A DNA stretch of 25,258 nt from JACROF01 sp964533055 (GTDB taxonomy: Bacteria > Patescibacteriota > Microgenomatia > Levybacterales > UBA12049). This document shows, one piece after another, positions 8,427 through 15,348 of this stretch; position 1 is the stretch's first letter; each line of letters begins with the position of its first letter. The DNA lies in NCBI GenBank assembly GCA_964533055.1, contig CAZHKZ010000013.1, positions 1 to 25,258 of the forward strand, read 5' to 3'. The notes under the pieces were generated by a model. The model was not told where the DNA came from and searched no databases. It worked only from the letters and a program-made list of their open reading frames with translations. The position numbers and the translations under genes were made by a program.

Positions 8427-9737
8427 ATGGCGTTAAGTTTTGATTTCTACAACAGCATTATCGAAGTTCCACTTCCCGACACCACCCTGACTATGCAGGA
8501 TCTTATTAATCAGATCCGCGATCAAGAGGATGAGCTTGAGCTTGGACTTAACTTTACTAAGATAGCAGACGCATCAGGAAAAGATGATCTTGGTGGCGGT
8601 ATCAGTACAGGCATAACAGTTCGGTTGCTCGACAATTGGCAAGTCCGTTTTGCAGAACGACCTGGGCCCTCTACGGTTCAGTGCTTCCTAACTGGTGGTA
8701 ATCTTGTTGGTGGCCCAAGTGGCAATCCTATCGCAGCATCAGCTTATGTACAGGTCGTCCAACAGTCATCTGCATCGGGAACTATTGCTACCTCAACTGG
8801 ATCAAGTGAGAACACTAATCTTAAATATCTCCTTGCATCAATGCGAGAAGATCAAAAGACTGTGGGAGGGATTTTCTATTGGGATCCCACCAGTGGGTCT
8901 GATAGCAACACGGGCTTAGCACCGTCCTCTGCAGTTTTAACATTTGATAAGGCGCAGACACTTGCAACAGCTGGCAAACACGACATCATTTTCTGCCTTT
9001 CAACTCACTCCTCAGGCATCACAACAGTCACTGAAACGCTCAATATCACAAAAAGTACACTCAAAGTACGTGGCCCTGGATACGTTTTCCAGCTTATCCC
9101 GAACGCAACAACTGATCCAACAATCACTGTTGCTGCAGACTCCGTCGAAATAAATGGTCTCTATATAGGAACAGCCGCAACTGGCTCACAGAATGCAATT
9201 ACTGTACAGGGAGATTATGTCACCATCAAAGAATCATGGATTGCAAATGCTCGTGGCAATGGTATCGAAATTTCAAACTCAATTAACCCCAAGGTTATTT
9301 CCTGCGTCATTGAGTCATCAGGAGGATCAGGAACTGGCGACGGCATCCATATTGGCGACAGTACAACTCAGGCTCAAATTGCAAAAGGAATTATCTTCAA
9401 CAATGTTAATGGTGTCTCACTCTCGGGCACTAGCCTTGCGGACAATAGAATAGAGGACAGCCTCATCTATAAAAATTCAGCTTATGGACTCACAATCGGC
9501 TCAGATGTCTTGCGGACGATTGCTCGATCAGGCAATACAATCACCAATAATACAACTGCAAATACACTTGATGCCGGAACGCAGTCCTACATCGAGTCAC
9601 AAGCTGGTGGAGCATCTGCGTCTGAGATCGCCGATGCAGTCTGGGATGAAGTACTCGCAGGACATATTAGTGCTGGGACAATGGGAAGAGCTCTTAAAGA
9701 CACAAAGACTCGGGCTACTCTGGCATCTCTAAAGTGA
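8427..9737 (+). CDS. Phage tail-type protein with beta-helix and C-terminal DAVWDE motif
   Basis: A 436-residue protein with no signal peptide. Residues 1-115 (FDFYNSIIEVPLPDTT, LINQIRDQEDE, GKDDLGGGISTGITVRLL, NWQVRFAERPGP) belong, as I recognise it, to a structural family of metagenomic tailed phages often next to the family of the 6381 gene. A Ser/Thr-rich linker (115-145) leads to FYWDPTSGSDSNTGLAPSSA and a right-handed beta-helix-like region (about 150-385) with NGLYIGTA, ESWIANARGNGIEISNS and DSLIYKNSAYGL rungs, as in pectate-lyase-like tail spikes. The C-terminus (SEIADAVWDEVLAGHISAGTMG, in parts 398-420) carries a motif also found four times in the membrane protein at 11621-14395. The leaderless promoter ties it to host expression rules. 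Substrate and role are unknown; glycan binding or cleavage is a guess from the fold. Confidence 0.78.
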   Translation: MALSFDFYNSIIEVPLPDTTLTMQDLINQIRDQEDELELGLNFTKIADASGKDDLGGGISTGITVRLLDNWQVRFAERPGPSTVQCFLTGGNLVGGPSGNPIAASAYVQVVQQSSASGTIATSTGSSENTNLKYLLASMREDQKTVGGIFYWDPTSGSDSNTGLAPSSAVLTFDKAQTLATAGKHDIIFCLSTHSSGITTVTETLNITKSTLKVRGPGYVFQLIPNATTDPTITVAADSVEINGLYIGTAATGSQNAITVQGDYVTIKESWIANARGNGIEISNSINPKVISCVIESSGGSGTGDGIHIGDSTTQAQIAKGIIFNNVNGVSLSGTSLADNRIEDSLIYKNSAYGLTIGSDVLRTIARSGNTITNNTTANTLDAGTQSYIESQAGGASASEIADAVWDEVLAGHISAGTMGRALKDTKTRATLASLK

Positions 9738-9768
9738 TGAATAGCCAGTAAAGATAGGCAATTCTTAC

Positions 9769-9798
9769 TTGCATTTCATTTTCAGATTAGATTATGAT
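9769..9798 (+). promoter_or_regulatory. Candidate promoter of the tat operon
   Basis: TTGCAT (9769-9774), an 18-base spacer and TATGAT (9793-9798) would give a leader of about 43 bases that carries a strong ribosome binding site, in contrast with the leaderless genes on both sides. Confidence 0.45.
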
Positions 9799-9831
9799 GA
9801 ATATGGTGTTGATTTATTTATAAGTATTTAG

Positions 9832-9847
9832 AGGAGGTGAATTATCT
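9832..9847 (+). promoter_or_regulatory. Very strong ribosome binding site of first tatA
   Basis: AGGAGGTGA at 9832-9840 is a full match to the usual 16S rRNA 3' end, ten bases from AGGAGG to the ATG at 9848. The stretch from 9832 through the second codon is identical over 22 bases to that at 10017-10038 before the second tatA. Confidence 0.85.
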
Positions 9848-10012
9848 ATGTTTGCAGGTATCGGAACAACTGAAATTATAATTATTGGCGTCGTACTCGT
9901 TCTCCTTTTTGGTAGTAAAAAGATTGTTGAGCTCGCTCGTGGTCTTGGAGAATCTTCTAAAGAATTAAAAAAGGTTAAAAAAGAGTTTGATAGTCCTAAA
10001 AAAGAAGCCTAA
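9848..10012 (+). CDS. tatA: Twin-arginine translocase pore subunit TatA (first copy)
   Basis: A 54-residue protein too short for many gene callers. It has the TatA plan: a short N-terminal part with a polar residue in the membrane helix (MFAGIGTTEI, Glu9), a hydrophobic helix to about residue 20, the FG hinge (FGSKKIVELA, 21-30) and an amphipathic, lysine-rich helix (RGLGESSKELKKVKKEF). TatA subunits oligomerise at the inner membrane to let folded proteins with twin-arginine signals pass, working with TatC. This copy is the most divergent of the three: SKKIVEL replaces the GKK-L/I-P pattern, and the tail is longer. It begins an operon tatA-tatA-tatC-tatA and is followed by the next tatA after 20 bases. 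Confidence 0.9.
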   Translation: MFAGIGTTEIIIIGVVLVLLFGSKKIVELARGLGESSKELKKVKKEFDSPKKEA

Positions 10013-10016
10013 GTAA

Positions 10017-10032
10017 AGGAGGTGAATTATCT
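10017..10032 (+). promoter_or_regulatory. Very strong ribosome binding site of second tatA
   Basis: AGGAGGTGA at 10017-10025, preceded by two further As, gives an 11-base match (AAAGGAGGTGA) to the usual anti-Shine-Dalgarno region, ten bases from AGGAGG to the ATG at 10033. It is the same block as before the first tatA. Confidence 0.85.
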
Positions 10033-10176
10033 ATGTTTAATGGAATTGGTACAGTTGAAATTGTTATTGTTGCTATTGTAATTTTTGTTCTTTTTGGTGG
10101 AAAAAAGATACCTCAATTTGTTAGAGGTCTTGGTGAAGCTATTAGAGAGTTTCGTAAATCTTCAAGCGATAAATAA
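10033..10176 (+). CDS. tatA: Twin-arginine translocase subunit TatA/TatE family (second copy)
   Basis: A 47-residue TatA-type protein: MFNGIGTVEI with Glu9 in the membrane helix, a hydrophobic segment IVIVAIVIFVL, the hinge FGGKKIPQF (21-29) and the amphipathic helix RGLGEAIREFRKSSSDK. It is shorter than the first copy and lacks its lysine-rich tail. It lies 20 bases after the first tatA and 12 bases before tatC, so it is surely co-transcribed. Whether it plays a TatA, TatE or TatB-like part cannot be told from sequence; it has no long TatB-type C-terminus. Confidence 0.9.
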   Translation: MFNGIGTVEIVIVAIVIFVLFGGKKIPQFVRGLGEAIREFRKSSSDK

Positions 10177-10188
10177 TAGATATTCCCT

Positions 10189-10926
10189 ATGGATCAGGAC
10201 ACAGCTTCCAACATTGGGTCGACGATCTCACGATATCTTCCCTATCTCTATGAAATTCGTAAGAGGTTTCTTTTTGTTTTCTCAATCTTTTTTGTAGCTT
10301 GGGTAATAGGATTTATCTACTATCAACCCATCATTCTCTTTATTCTAAGGCTCTATGAACTAAAAGGGATCAACATTGCGTTCACATCCCCTTTTCAGTT
10401 CATTAATCTTGCTATTAAAGCCGGCTTTATTATTGGTATGGGTGTCGCCCTCCCATTTGGGGCATATCAAATCATGTCCTTTCTAAAACCCGCGCTCCAC
10501 AAAAAGGAGCACAAACTTCTCCTATCACTCTTGCCTTTCAGTGTGCTCCTGTTTGGATTTGGTCTGTCATTTGGAATGTGGATGATGAAGTTCATCATTA
10601 CACTTTTTGCCCAGCAATCATCCAATTTTGATATTTCAAATCTTTGGGATATTGATAAATTTCTTTCACAGATATTCTCAACAGGTATCTTACTTGGCTT
10701 ACTTTTTCAATTTCCACTCATAATTACCATCCTCATTCGCCTTCATGTAGTCGCCTACAGCGCTGTTAAAAAACAACGGCTGGTCGCATATGGTCTATTA
10801 CTAATATTCGCAGTTTTACTTCCCCCTAGCGATATCGTTTCGCTTGCACTCATGTTTATTCCGCTTGCTTTCCTTTTTGAAATTACGTTACTATTGAATA
10901 GAAAGGTCAAGAAATCTTCGAAGTAG
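10189..10926 (+). CDS. tatC: Twin-arginine translocase receptor subunit TatC
   Basis: A 245-residue protein with six predicted membrane segments, the usual size for TatC. The signal-binding N-terminus is YLYEIRKRFLF (Glu22, Arg24), corresponding to the H-x-x-E-L-R-x-R motif. The first loop region has FTSPFQF (65-71) and ALPFGAYQIMSFLKPALHKKEHK (in parts 87-109) with the conserved Glu107. FQFPLII (173-179) has Gln where the family usually has Glu. LPPSDIVSLAL (211-221) and PLAFLFEI (225-232) match the PP-D...S and YE motifs. The start is 12 bases after the second tatA and has no Shine-Dalgarno, unlike the tatA genes, so translation is probably coupled. It is followed after 21 bases by a third tatA. 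Confidence 0.93.
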   Translation: MDQDTASNIGSTISRYLPYLYEIRKRFLFVFSIFFVAWVIGFIYYQPIILFILRLYELKGINIAFTSPFQFINLAIKAGFIIGMGVALPFGAYQIMSFLKPALHKKEHKLLLSLLPFSVLLFGFGLSFGMWMMKFIITLFAQQSSNFDISNLWDIDKFLSQIFSTGILLGLLFQFPLIITILIRLHVVAYSAVKKQRLVAYGLLLIFAVLLPPSDIVSLALMFIPLAFLFEITLLLNRKVKKSSK

Positions 10927-10931
10927 TTGAA

Positions 10932-10947
10932 GGGAGGTGAATTACGT
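10932..10947 (+). promoter_or_regulatory. Very strong ribosome binding site of third tatA
   Basis: GGGAGGTGA at 10932-10940, ten bases from GGAGG to the ATG at 10948. The stretch GGAGGTGAATTA is shared with the other two tatA genes while tatC itself lacks any such site. Confidence 0.85.
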
Positions 10948-11091
10948 ATGTTAAATGGAATTGGAACAACAGAAATCATAGTTGTAGCAGTAGTCCTCCT
11001 CGTTCTTTTCGGAGGAAAAAAACTCCCAGAACTCGCTCGCGGTCTTGGAGAGGCAATTAAAGAATTTAAGAAATCAGCAGGCGAAAAATAA
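10948..11091 (+). CDS. tatA: Twin-arginine translocase pore subunit TatA (third copy)
   Basis: A 47-residue protein and the most canonical TatA of the three: MLNGIGTTEI with Glu9, a valine/leucine-rich membrane helix, FGGKKLPELARGLGEAIKEF (21-40) and KKSAGEK at the end. The FG-x-x-K-L-P-E-L-x-R-x-x-G pattern is the family signature. It starts 21 bases after the tatC stop and ends the operon; an inverted repeat and a strong hairpin follow. It resembles the second copy more than the first, so the set looks like tandem gene duplication that carried the ribosome binding site along. Confidence 0.92.
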   Translation: MLNGIGTTEIIVVAVVLLVLFGGKKLPELARGLGEAIKEFKKSAGEK

Positions 11092-11105
11092 TCTTTCTTA
11101 AGTAG

Positions 11106-11149
11106 TTTTGAGCACTTAACTTATCATATAAAAATATCCCTGCTCAAAA
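11106..11149 (+). repeat. 9-bp inverted repeat after the tat operon
   Basis: TTTTGAGCA (11106-11114) and TGCTCAAAA (11141-11149) are perfectly complementary with a 26-base A/T-rich loop. It lies just after the third tatA. The long loop makes it a weaker terminator candidate than the hairpin at 11162. Confidence 0.45.
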
Positions 11150-11161
11150 AGTCTTTATCTC

Positions 11162-11198
11162 AAATTTCCCCAGCACCTCATCAGGACTGGGGAAATTT
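11162..11198 (+). terminator. Strong hairpin, likely tat operon terminator
   Basis: AAATTTCCCCAG (11162-11173) and CTGGGGAAATTT (11187-11198) form a perfect 12-bp stem with a 13-base loop. The A-run before and T-run after a GC-rich core give the form of an intrinsic terminator that could work in both directions. It ends only eight bases before the ATG at 11207, so it could instead control that gene by attenuation. Confidence 0.65.
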
Positions 11199-11206
11199 AC
11201 ATCAGC

Positions 11207-11626
11207 ATGAACCCTCATATGAAACACCCATCTCTTTATCTTCTTCCAATTTTTGCACTTATTACCCCCTTTGCACTCTTACCAATAGAAATGCTACTCC
11301 CATTCCCTTTCGTCATAGAAGAAATCGCCAAAGCATGTCTACTCTTACCACTCCTCTCCATTAAACGAACAAGCCAGCAAATACAGCTAGGTATACTTGT
11401 TGGCATCTTCTTTACACTCTCTGAGAGCGTACTCTATCTTTTTAACATCTATGCTACAGGCACTCCAATGCTCTTTATCCAGAGACTATTGTTTACGGGT
11501 GCACTTCACGCTGGGACTATTTTAACAATGTTTTTTGTGGCGAAAATTGACCGGAGACTTCTGCCACTCGGGGTCATCATAACGATGATTATCCATTTCT
11601 TTTATAATCAATATATATCTCTATAG
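11207..11626 (+). CDS. Small PrsW-like intramembrane protease
   Basis: A 139-residue protein that is nearly all membrane (about four to five helices). It shows the spaced residues of PrsW-family glutamic/metallo intramembrane proteases: VIEEIAKA (Glu38, Glu39, Lys42), FFTLSESVLYLF (Glu73), GALHAGTIL (His101) and MIIHFFYN (His130). PrsW in Bacillus clips an anti-sigma factor; in CPR the substrate is unknown. It is shorter than the common 200-plus residues, lacking helices at the N-terminus. The start is uncertain: the ATG at 11207 has no Shine-Dalgarno and follows a strong hairpin; the ATG at 11219 is an alternative. Its stop overlaps the stop of the convergent gene within the palindrome CTATAG (11621-11626). 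Confidence 0.7.
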   Translation: MNPHMKHPSLYLLPIFALITPFALLPIEMLLPFPFVIEEIAKACLLLPLLSIKRTSQQIQLGILVGIFFTLSESVLYLFNIYATGTPMLFIQRLLFTGALHAGTILTMFFVAKIDRRLLPLGVIITMIIHFFYNQYISL

Positions 11627-14395
11627 ATCAGAAGAATTACTGGTTGTCGCGAATTTCTTTGCAATCCATCCACTTGTTCCATCTTCTAGGGAAATTTCCC
11701 ACCATGCAGCTTCTTGATTCAGAACCTTATGCTGCGTACCTGGAGTTACTCTTCCAATTTCTTTTCCGTCAGGCTCGCTCCTAACTCTTAGAAAACCAGT
11801 TCCTGTCTCCAAAATCGTAACACTTATTTCTGGGCTCATCTGAGCATCCTCTTCAAGCTCTGCTGCTGATGATGACGACTCAGTTTTGACCCCCATAACC
11901 GTTTCTTCCTTACTAGATTCTGGAGTGATATTCTCATGCAAGGCAATACTATCTTGTTTGGGCAATGATCCTGCCATGATCTTGTACACTGCAAAGCCTG
12001 AGATCGCTGAGGTGCTAACAGTACATACAATAATGATGAGTGCTAGTTGTACAAGCTTTCCTACCCCCTTACCCTTCGATATCGCCCTTGACTGAGCCTT
12101 ATGCGAATTAGTATCCTCTTCGTTGTTCCCATGATGTTCTGCATGAGTCTCTTGATCGTCATGATTTTTAAGAGTAATAGGCCTTAATACTCTCATGTAG
12201 AGGATCAGTATCCCAAATCCAGCAACTATAATAATAATCAGCCCCCATACCCCGACAGCCTGTGCGCCGCCAATAAAACCAACTAATGAACTTGCAGAGC
12301 TTGCTTGCGTTACAAGTTCTTTCAACTTCTCCATCTTGATCTTAACTGCATTAATTTCAATTTGAGACTCACGGTATGCTTTGATCCTCGCCTCAGGAGT
12401 TGAAGAATATTTTTGCAAAGATGCGATTTTGTCCAATGAAACATTAATATCACTCTGAAGCGTAACTCCTTGCGCAAAGTAAGCAGTATTCTTCAATGGC
12501 TTTGAGAGCTCGTCTGCCTGTTTTCGTAACGTAGCGATAGTGCTAGTTGGTATTGTGAAGACAGATTCATCAACTGTGATCGAAATTGTTTTTGAAGCCT
12601 CAGGAGTCAAGACGAATTCACCTTCTACATAAAGCTGGTCCTTCTCACTATCATACTCAACGACAAGTCCCTCATCCACGCTTACGATGCTTTCTTTTGT
12701 AACCTCCTTGGGTAGATAGTATTTAAGTGGGACAGTCTGACTGATAAGCTTTGAAGGGTTCGTGACCAATGACTTAAAAATGATACTTCCCTCTTCCAGC
12801 CAAGTATTGGTTAATGGCTTTTCACTATTTCGAGCAAGAAGAAGCCTATTGGCATCAAGGACTGCTCGCATTCCCAACACCTTATTCTTCAACTGCTTAT
12901 TAGTCTGATTTTTTGATTCATCTATAGTTAGGTGCGCCATAGCTTGAGGAATTGCATTAACTGAGCTAACGGCATCGGCCAAGAGAATTGTCTTTGACTT
13001 AATCTCCTCAGGCTTGTATGAATTCCATTTTGCCAATAATTTGTCAATCTTAACGGTATTCTTATCAAGCGAGGTTGAAAGACGATGAATTGTCTGAATT
13101 CTTGCATAGAATGTATCTTTTGTTGACTCATCTTTCTCTGAACCGAGCATATTTTCTATTGACGTAAGATTTAGACGAAGCTGTGACATATCATCAAGTG
13201 CTGCAGTTGATTTACCATGAGTACGAATCTCTGCCTGCAAGCTCTCAAGTCTTACTTTAAATGCTTGCGCCTCTTGCTCCATATCTTCAAGCATCGCCAT
13301 ATCCCACGCACCTTTCAGCGCTGTCAAACCACCTAGAATCGTGCTTTTTGTACGAGATGTATCATCCCCCATGAGCTTACTTAGTTCATTCAATACTGTA
13401 AGTACGTCCTTACTGCTCATTTTTTCCCATCGGAGTGGGATAAGCCCTATCTTACCTCCAACGCTATTTACTCCAACATATACTTGCCTAGCCACAATGT
13501 CAGTCTCCTTTAACTTAACACTTAACTCTGGCGAAGAATCTTCTTCAAGGAAATTCTGGATGATTGGTTTTTTGACAAGCTGCTCAAGCAGAAGCCTATT
13601 CTCTTGAGAAAGCCTTTCAATTGTCGCAAGTCTTGTACTCTCTGAAGTACTTAATCCAGTTGTGCTAACGCCTAAAGCGTCAATCTCACTTTTTACTTCA
13701 TCTATATCGCTCTTTGTAGCTAAAGAACCACCTGAGATATCTTTGCCCGTCAAAGTTCTTGTGGCATAACTCCAGACATCTGAAGCAACTGCAGTAAAGC
13801 TAGTAAGAGATCGTGATGATGAAGACCAAATATCACTTACAAGTGTTCCAAATCCCGACAAAGTTCTACTTGAATGACCCCATACTGCATCTGCAATTGC
13901 GTCAGCTGAAGGAATAATGTTTTGCATTATTTCACCAAATGTACCTCCCGTGGTATGAGCGCTTCTAGATGCATCCCAAACGGCAGATGCAATATCACTA
14001 GGGCTGAGGCTAGATGACGAAGATGCAGTGACTACTTTAAAACTCTTATCAAGACACATGTACTCTCCGTCACTTGTACAACAAACTTGAGACCTATAAA
14101 ATCCTGCAGAGCCTGTCGCCTGCACATCATATGAATACCAACCATCTGCAGCTGCTGTCATAGACTGTGAATTTATAAAAACATTACCATCTGGGTATCT
14201 ACTCGTGATTGAGCATGCTGCTGTCGCAATAGGTGTATAGGTGTCATCAAAAAGAAATTCGCCAATAGTACACGTTTGATTTACAAGACACTGCTGATAA
14301 TCGGCGGGGATAGCAAAGACACGATTTGGCAATGACAAGAAGATAACAACTGCAAGGAACGATCTTATTAAATTTTTACTCATTCTCATTTTCAT
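11621..14395 (-). CDS. Large membrane protein with AVW repeats, coiled coils and C-terminal SH3b domain
   Basis: A signal-like N-terminus (MKMRMSKNLIRSFLAVVIFL...RVFA) leads to a cysteine-containing domain, then four copies of a motif around A/S-D-x-V/I-W-x5-6-R-x-L/T (numbered from the ATG at 14407: 139-149, 172-183, 190-201, 208-219), a long helical, probably coiled-coil region with LATIERLSQENRLLLEQL, two membrane segments (about 708-740 and 785-811) split by a His/Asp/Glu-rich stretch, and an SH3b domain (about 859-923: FLRVRSEPDGKEIGRV, WWEISLEDGTSGWIAKKF) that may bind cell wall. The first AVW motif, ASAVWDASRSAHTTGGTFG, resembles the C-terminus of the phage-type protein at 8427. I chose ATG 14395 because the ATG at 14407 lies inside the -10 box; no Shine-Dalgarno helps either. 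Function unknown; a wall-linked membrane scaffold is a guess. Confidence 0.8.
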   Translation of the reverse strand: MKMRMSKNLIRSFLAVVIFLSLPNRVFAIPADYQQCLVNQTCTIGEFLFDDTYTPIATAACSITSRYPDGNVFINSQSMTAAADGWYSYDVQATGSAGFYRSQVCCTSDGEYMCLDKSFKVVTASSSSSLSPSDIASAVWDASRSAHTTGGTFGEIMQNIIPSADAIADAVWGHSSRTLSGFGTLVSDIWSSSSRSLTSFTAVASDVWSYATRTLTGKDISGGSLATKSDIDEVKSEIDALGVSTTGLSTSESTRLATIERLSQENRLLLEQLVKKPIIQNFLEEDSSPELSVKLKETDIVARQVYVGVNSVGGKIGLIPLRWEKMSSKDVLTVLNELSKLMGDDTSRTKSTILGGLTALKGAWDMAMLEDMEQEAQAFKVRLESLQAEIRTHGKSTAALDDMSQLRLNLTSIENMLGSEKDESTKDTFYARIQTIHRLSTSLDKNTVKIDKLLAKWNSYKPEEIKSKTILLADAVSSVNAIPQAMAHLTIDESKNQTNKQLKNKVLGMRAVLDANRLLLARNSEKPLTNTWLEEGSIIFKSLVTNPSKLISQTVPLKYYLPKEVTKESIVSVDEGLVVEYDSEKDQLYVEGEFVLTPEASKTISITVDESVFTIPTSTIATLRKQADELSKPLKNTAYFAQGVTLQSDINVSLDKIASLQKYSSTPEARIKAYRESQIEINAVKIKMEKLKELVTQASSASSLVGFIGGAQAVGVWGLIIIIVAGFGILILYMRVLRPITLKNHDDQETHAEHHGNNEEDTNSHKAQSRAISKGKGVGKLVQLALIIIVCTVSTSAISGFAVYKIMAGSLPKQDSIALHENITPESSKEETVMGVKTESSSSAAELEEDAQMSPEISVTILETGTGFLRVRSEPDGKEIGRVTPGTQHKVLNQEAAWWEISLEDGTSGWIAKKFATTSNSSDL

Positions 14396-14460
14396 GGGTA
14401 AGATCATATGGTGAAAATTGGCATATTAATCTCTACTCTAATTAAAAGGCATGGGTAAGA
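14393..14460. repeat. 11-base direct repeat upstream of the 14395 gene
   Basis: CATGGGTAAGA occurs at 14393-14403 (overlapping the start codon and -10 region) and again at 14450-14460. The intergenic stretch 14409-14619 holds no gene that I can support; it is A/T-rich and has this repeat as its only clear structure. Confidence 0.4.
14403..14408 (-). promoter_or_regulatory. -10 box (TATGAT) of the 14395 gene
   Basis: On the minus strand TATGAT (14408-14403) lies seven bases before the ATG at 14395. The -35 region is weak. The layout repeats that of other leaderless candidates here, and it favours 14395 over 14407 as the start. Confidence 0.4.
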
Positions 14461-14619
14461 AGGGGTCAACTTTTCACAGAGAGTGCTTATATTTATATAT
14501 CAATGCATTAAATTGCATATAGCATTTGAACCTGAAATTGTGGAAACTTGACGTGAAATACTCTACTTTTAAAGGATAAATACCTGAATAGTTTTACAGT
14601 AGGAGGATTTTGAAAGTAA

Positions 14620-15342
14620 TTATTTGTATGATGAACCAAGAATAATAAGAAAAGATGCATCTTTTGGCTTTTCTTCGCCCGGTGGTAATGTAGCCACTTT
14701 TCCTTTCACAATTCCAGCCAATTCCTCTGCTAAGGCTTTATCTTTTCCTGAAAGATCAACAACAATAGTCTCAGTATAGGAATCTTTTGCAGCGTTATCT
14801 TTAGATGTGACTGTATACTTGGATGAACGTATACCAAGAAGCGTCGTCTCTACTTTTTTAGTCAATCCCACCGTCTTAGTTCCATTGTAAAGTGCCACAC
14901 TAATCTCATCAGAAGCTGCGGCCTTGGTTGGCTCAACTACTTTTGGATCTGTGGACTGAACAACCACAGGTCCGACTGAAATTATCTTCTGAACAGAGGG
15001 TCTATAAAGAATTGCAATCTTATTTTTTGTGTATACGAGAACTTTATCTCCGTTCGACGCTGCCTTAAAGAACTCATCACCTGGAAGCTTAGACTTGTCA
15101 GATACTGTCGCGAGCGTTGGACTCTCATTGGTTGGCAATTGATATGACTTGCCAACAATCTTAACAAGCTCCTCTAGCTCCTTTTGTGCACTTTTAGTGG
15201 GATTCTGTAGAAGATTCTGAGTATTCTGATACTGAAGATAAAAATAGCCTGCAACGATGCAGAGGAGGACAATTACAATGAGTCCAACAATAATGAGGGG
15301 CACATTTGAATCTGAGTTCTTCTGCTCTGAAGGATTTGACAT
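14620..15342 (-). CDS. Membrane-anchored LytR_C domain protein (paralogue 1)
   Basis: Positions are numbered from the GTG at 15345. One membrane helix (PLIIVGLIVIVLLCIVAGYF, 16-35) anchors an outside part. A middle region (SPTLATVSDKSKLPGDEFF, NGDKVLVYT, AILYRPS; 75-117) precedes a LytR_C domain (about 147-240) with VALYNGTKTVGL, TETIVVDLSG, LPPGEEKP and FLIILGSSYK. LytR_C normally sits behind the LCP catalytic domain of LytR-CpsA-Psr enzymes that attach glycopolymers to the wall; no LCP domain is here, so this is a stand-alone, non-enzymatic, probably glycan- or partner-binding version. It is a paralogue of the 17739-18521 protein. The start is either GTG 15345 or ATG 15342; the latter is exactly six bases after a TATTAT box and is chosen. 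Confidence 0.8.
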   Translation of the reverse strand: MSNPSEQKNSDSNVPLIIVGLIVIVLLCIVAGYFYLQYQNTQNLLQNPTKSAQKELEELVKIVGKSYQLPTNESPTLATVSDKSKLPGDEFFKAASNGDKVLVYTKNKIAILYRPSVQKIISVGPVVVQSTDPKVVEPTKAAASDEISVALYNGTKTVGLTKKVETTLLGIRSSKYTVTSKDNAAKDSYTETIVVDLSGKDKALAEELAGIVKGKVATLPPGEEKPKDASFLIILGSSYK

Positions 15343-15348
15343 CACTCA

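Noticed and set aside
8083..8436. Plus-strand 117-codon frame crossing the end of the 6381 gene
   Set aside because: It overlaps two convincing genes in another frame and its product has no domain-like pattern.
1..9737. A complete prophage
   Set aside because: No terminase, portal, capsid, integrase, lysis or replication gene is present, and CPR-type genes lie between the phage-type ones. A prophage edge beyond base 1 cannot be excluded.
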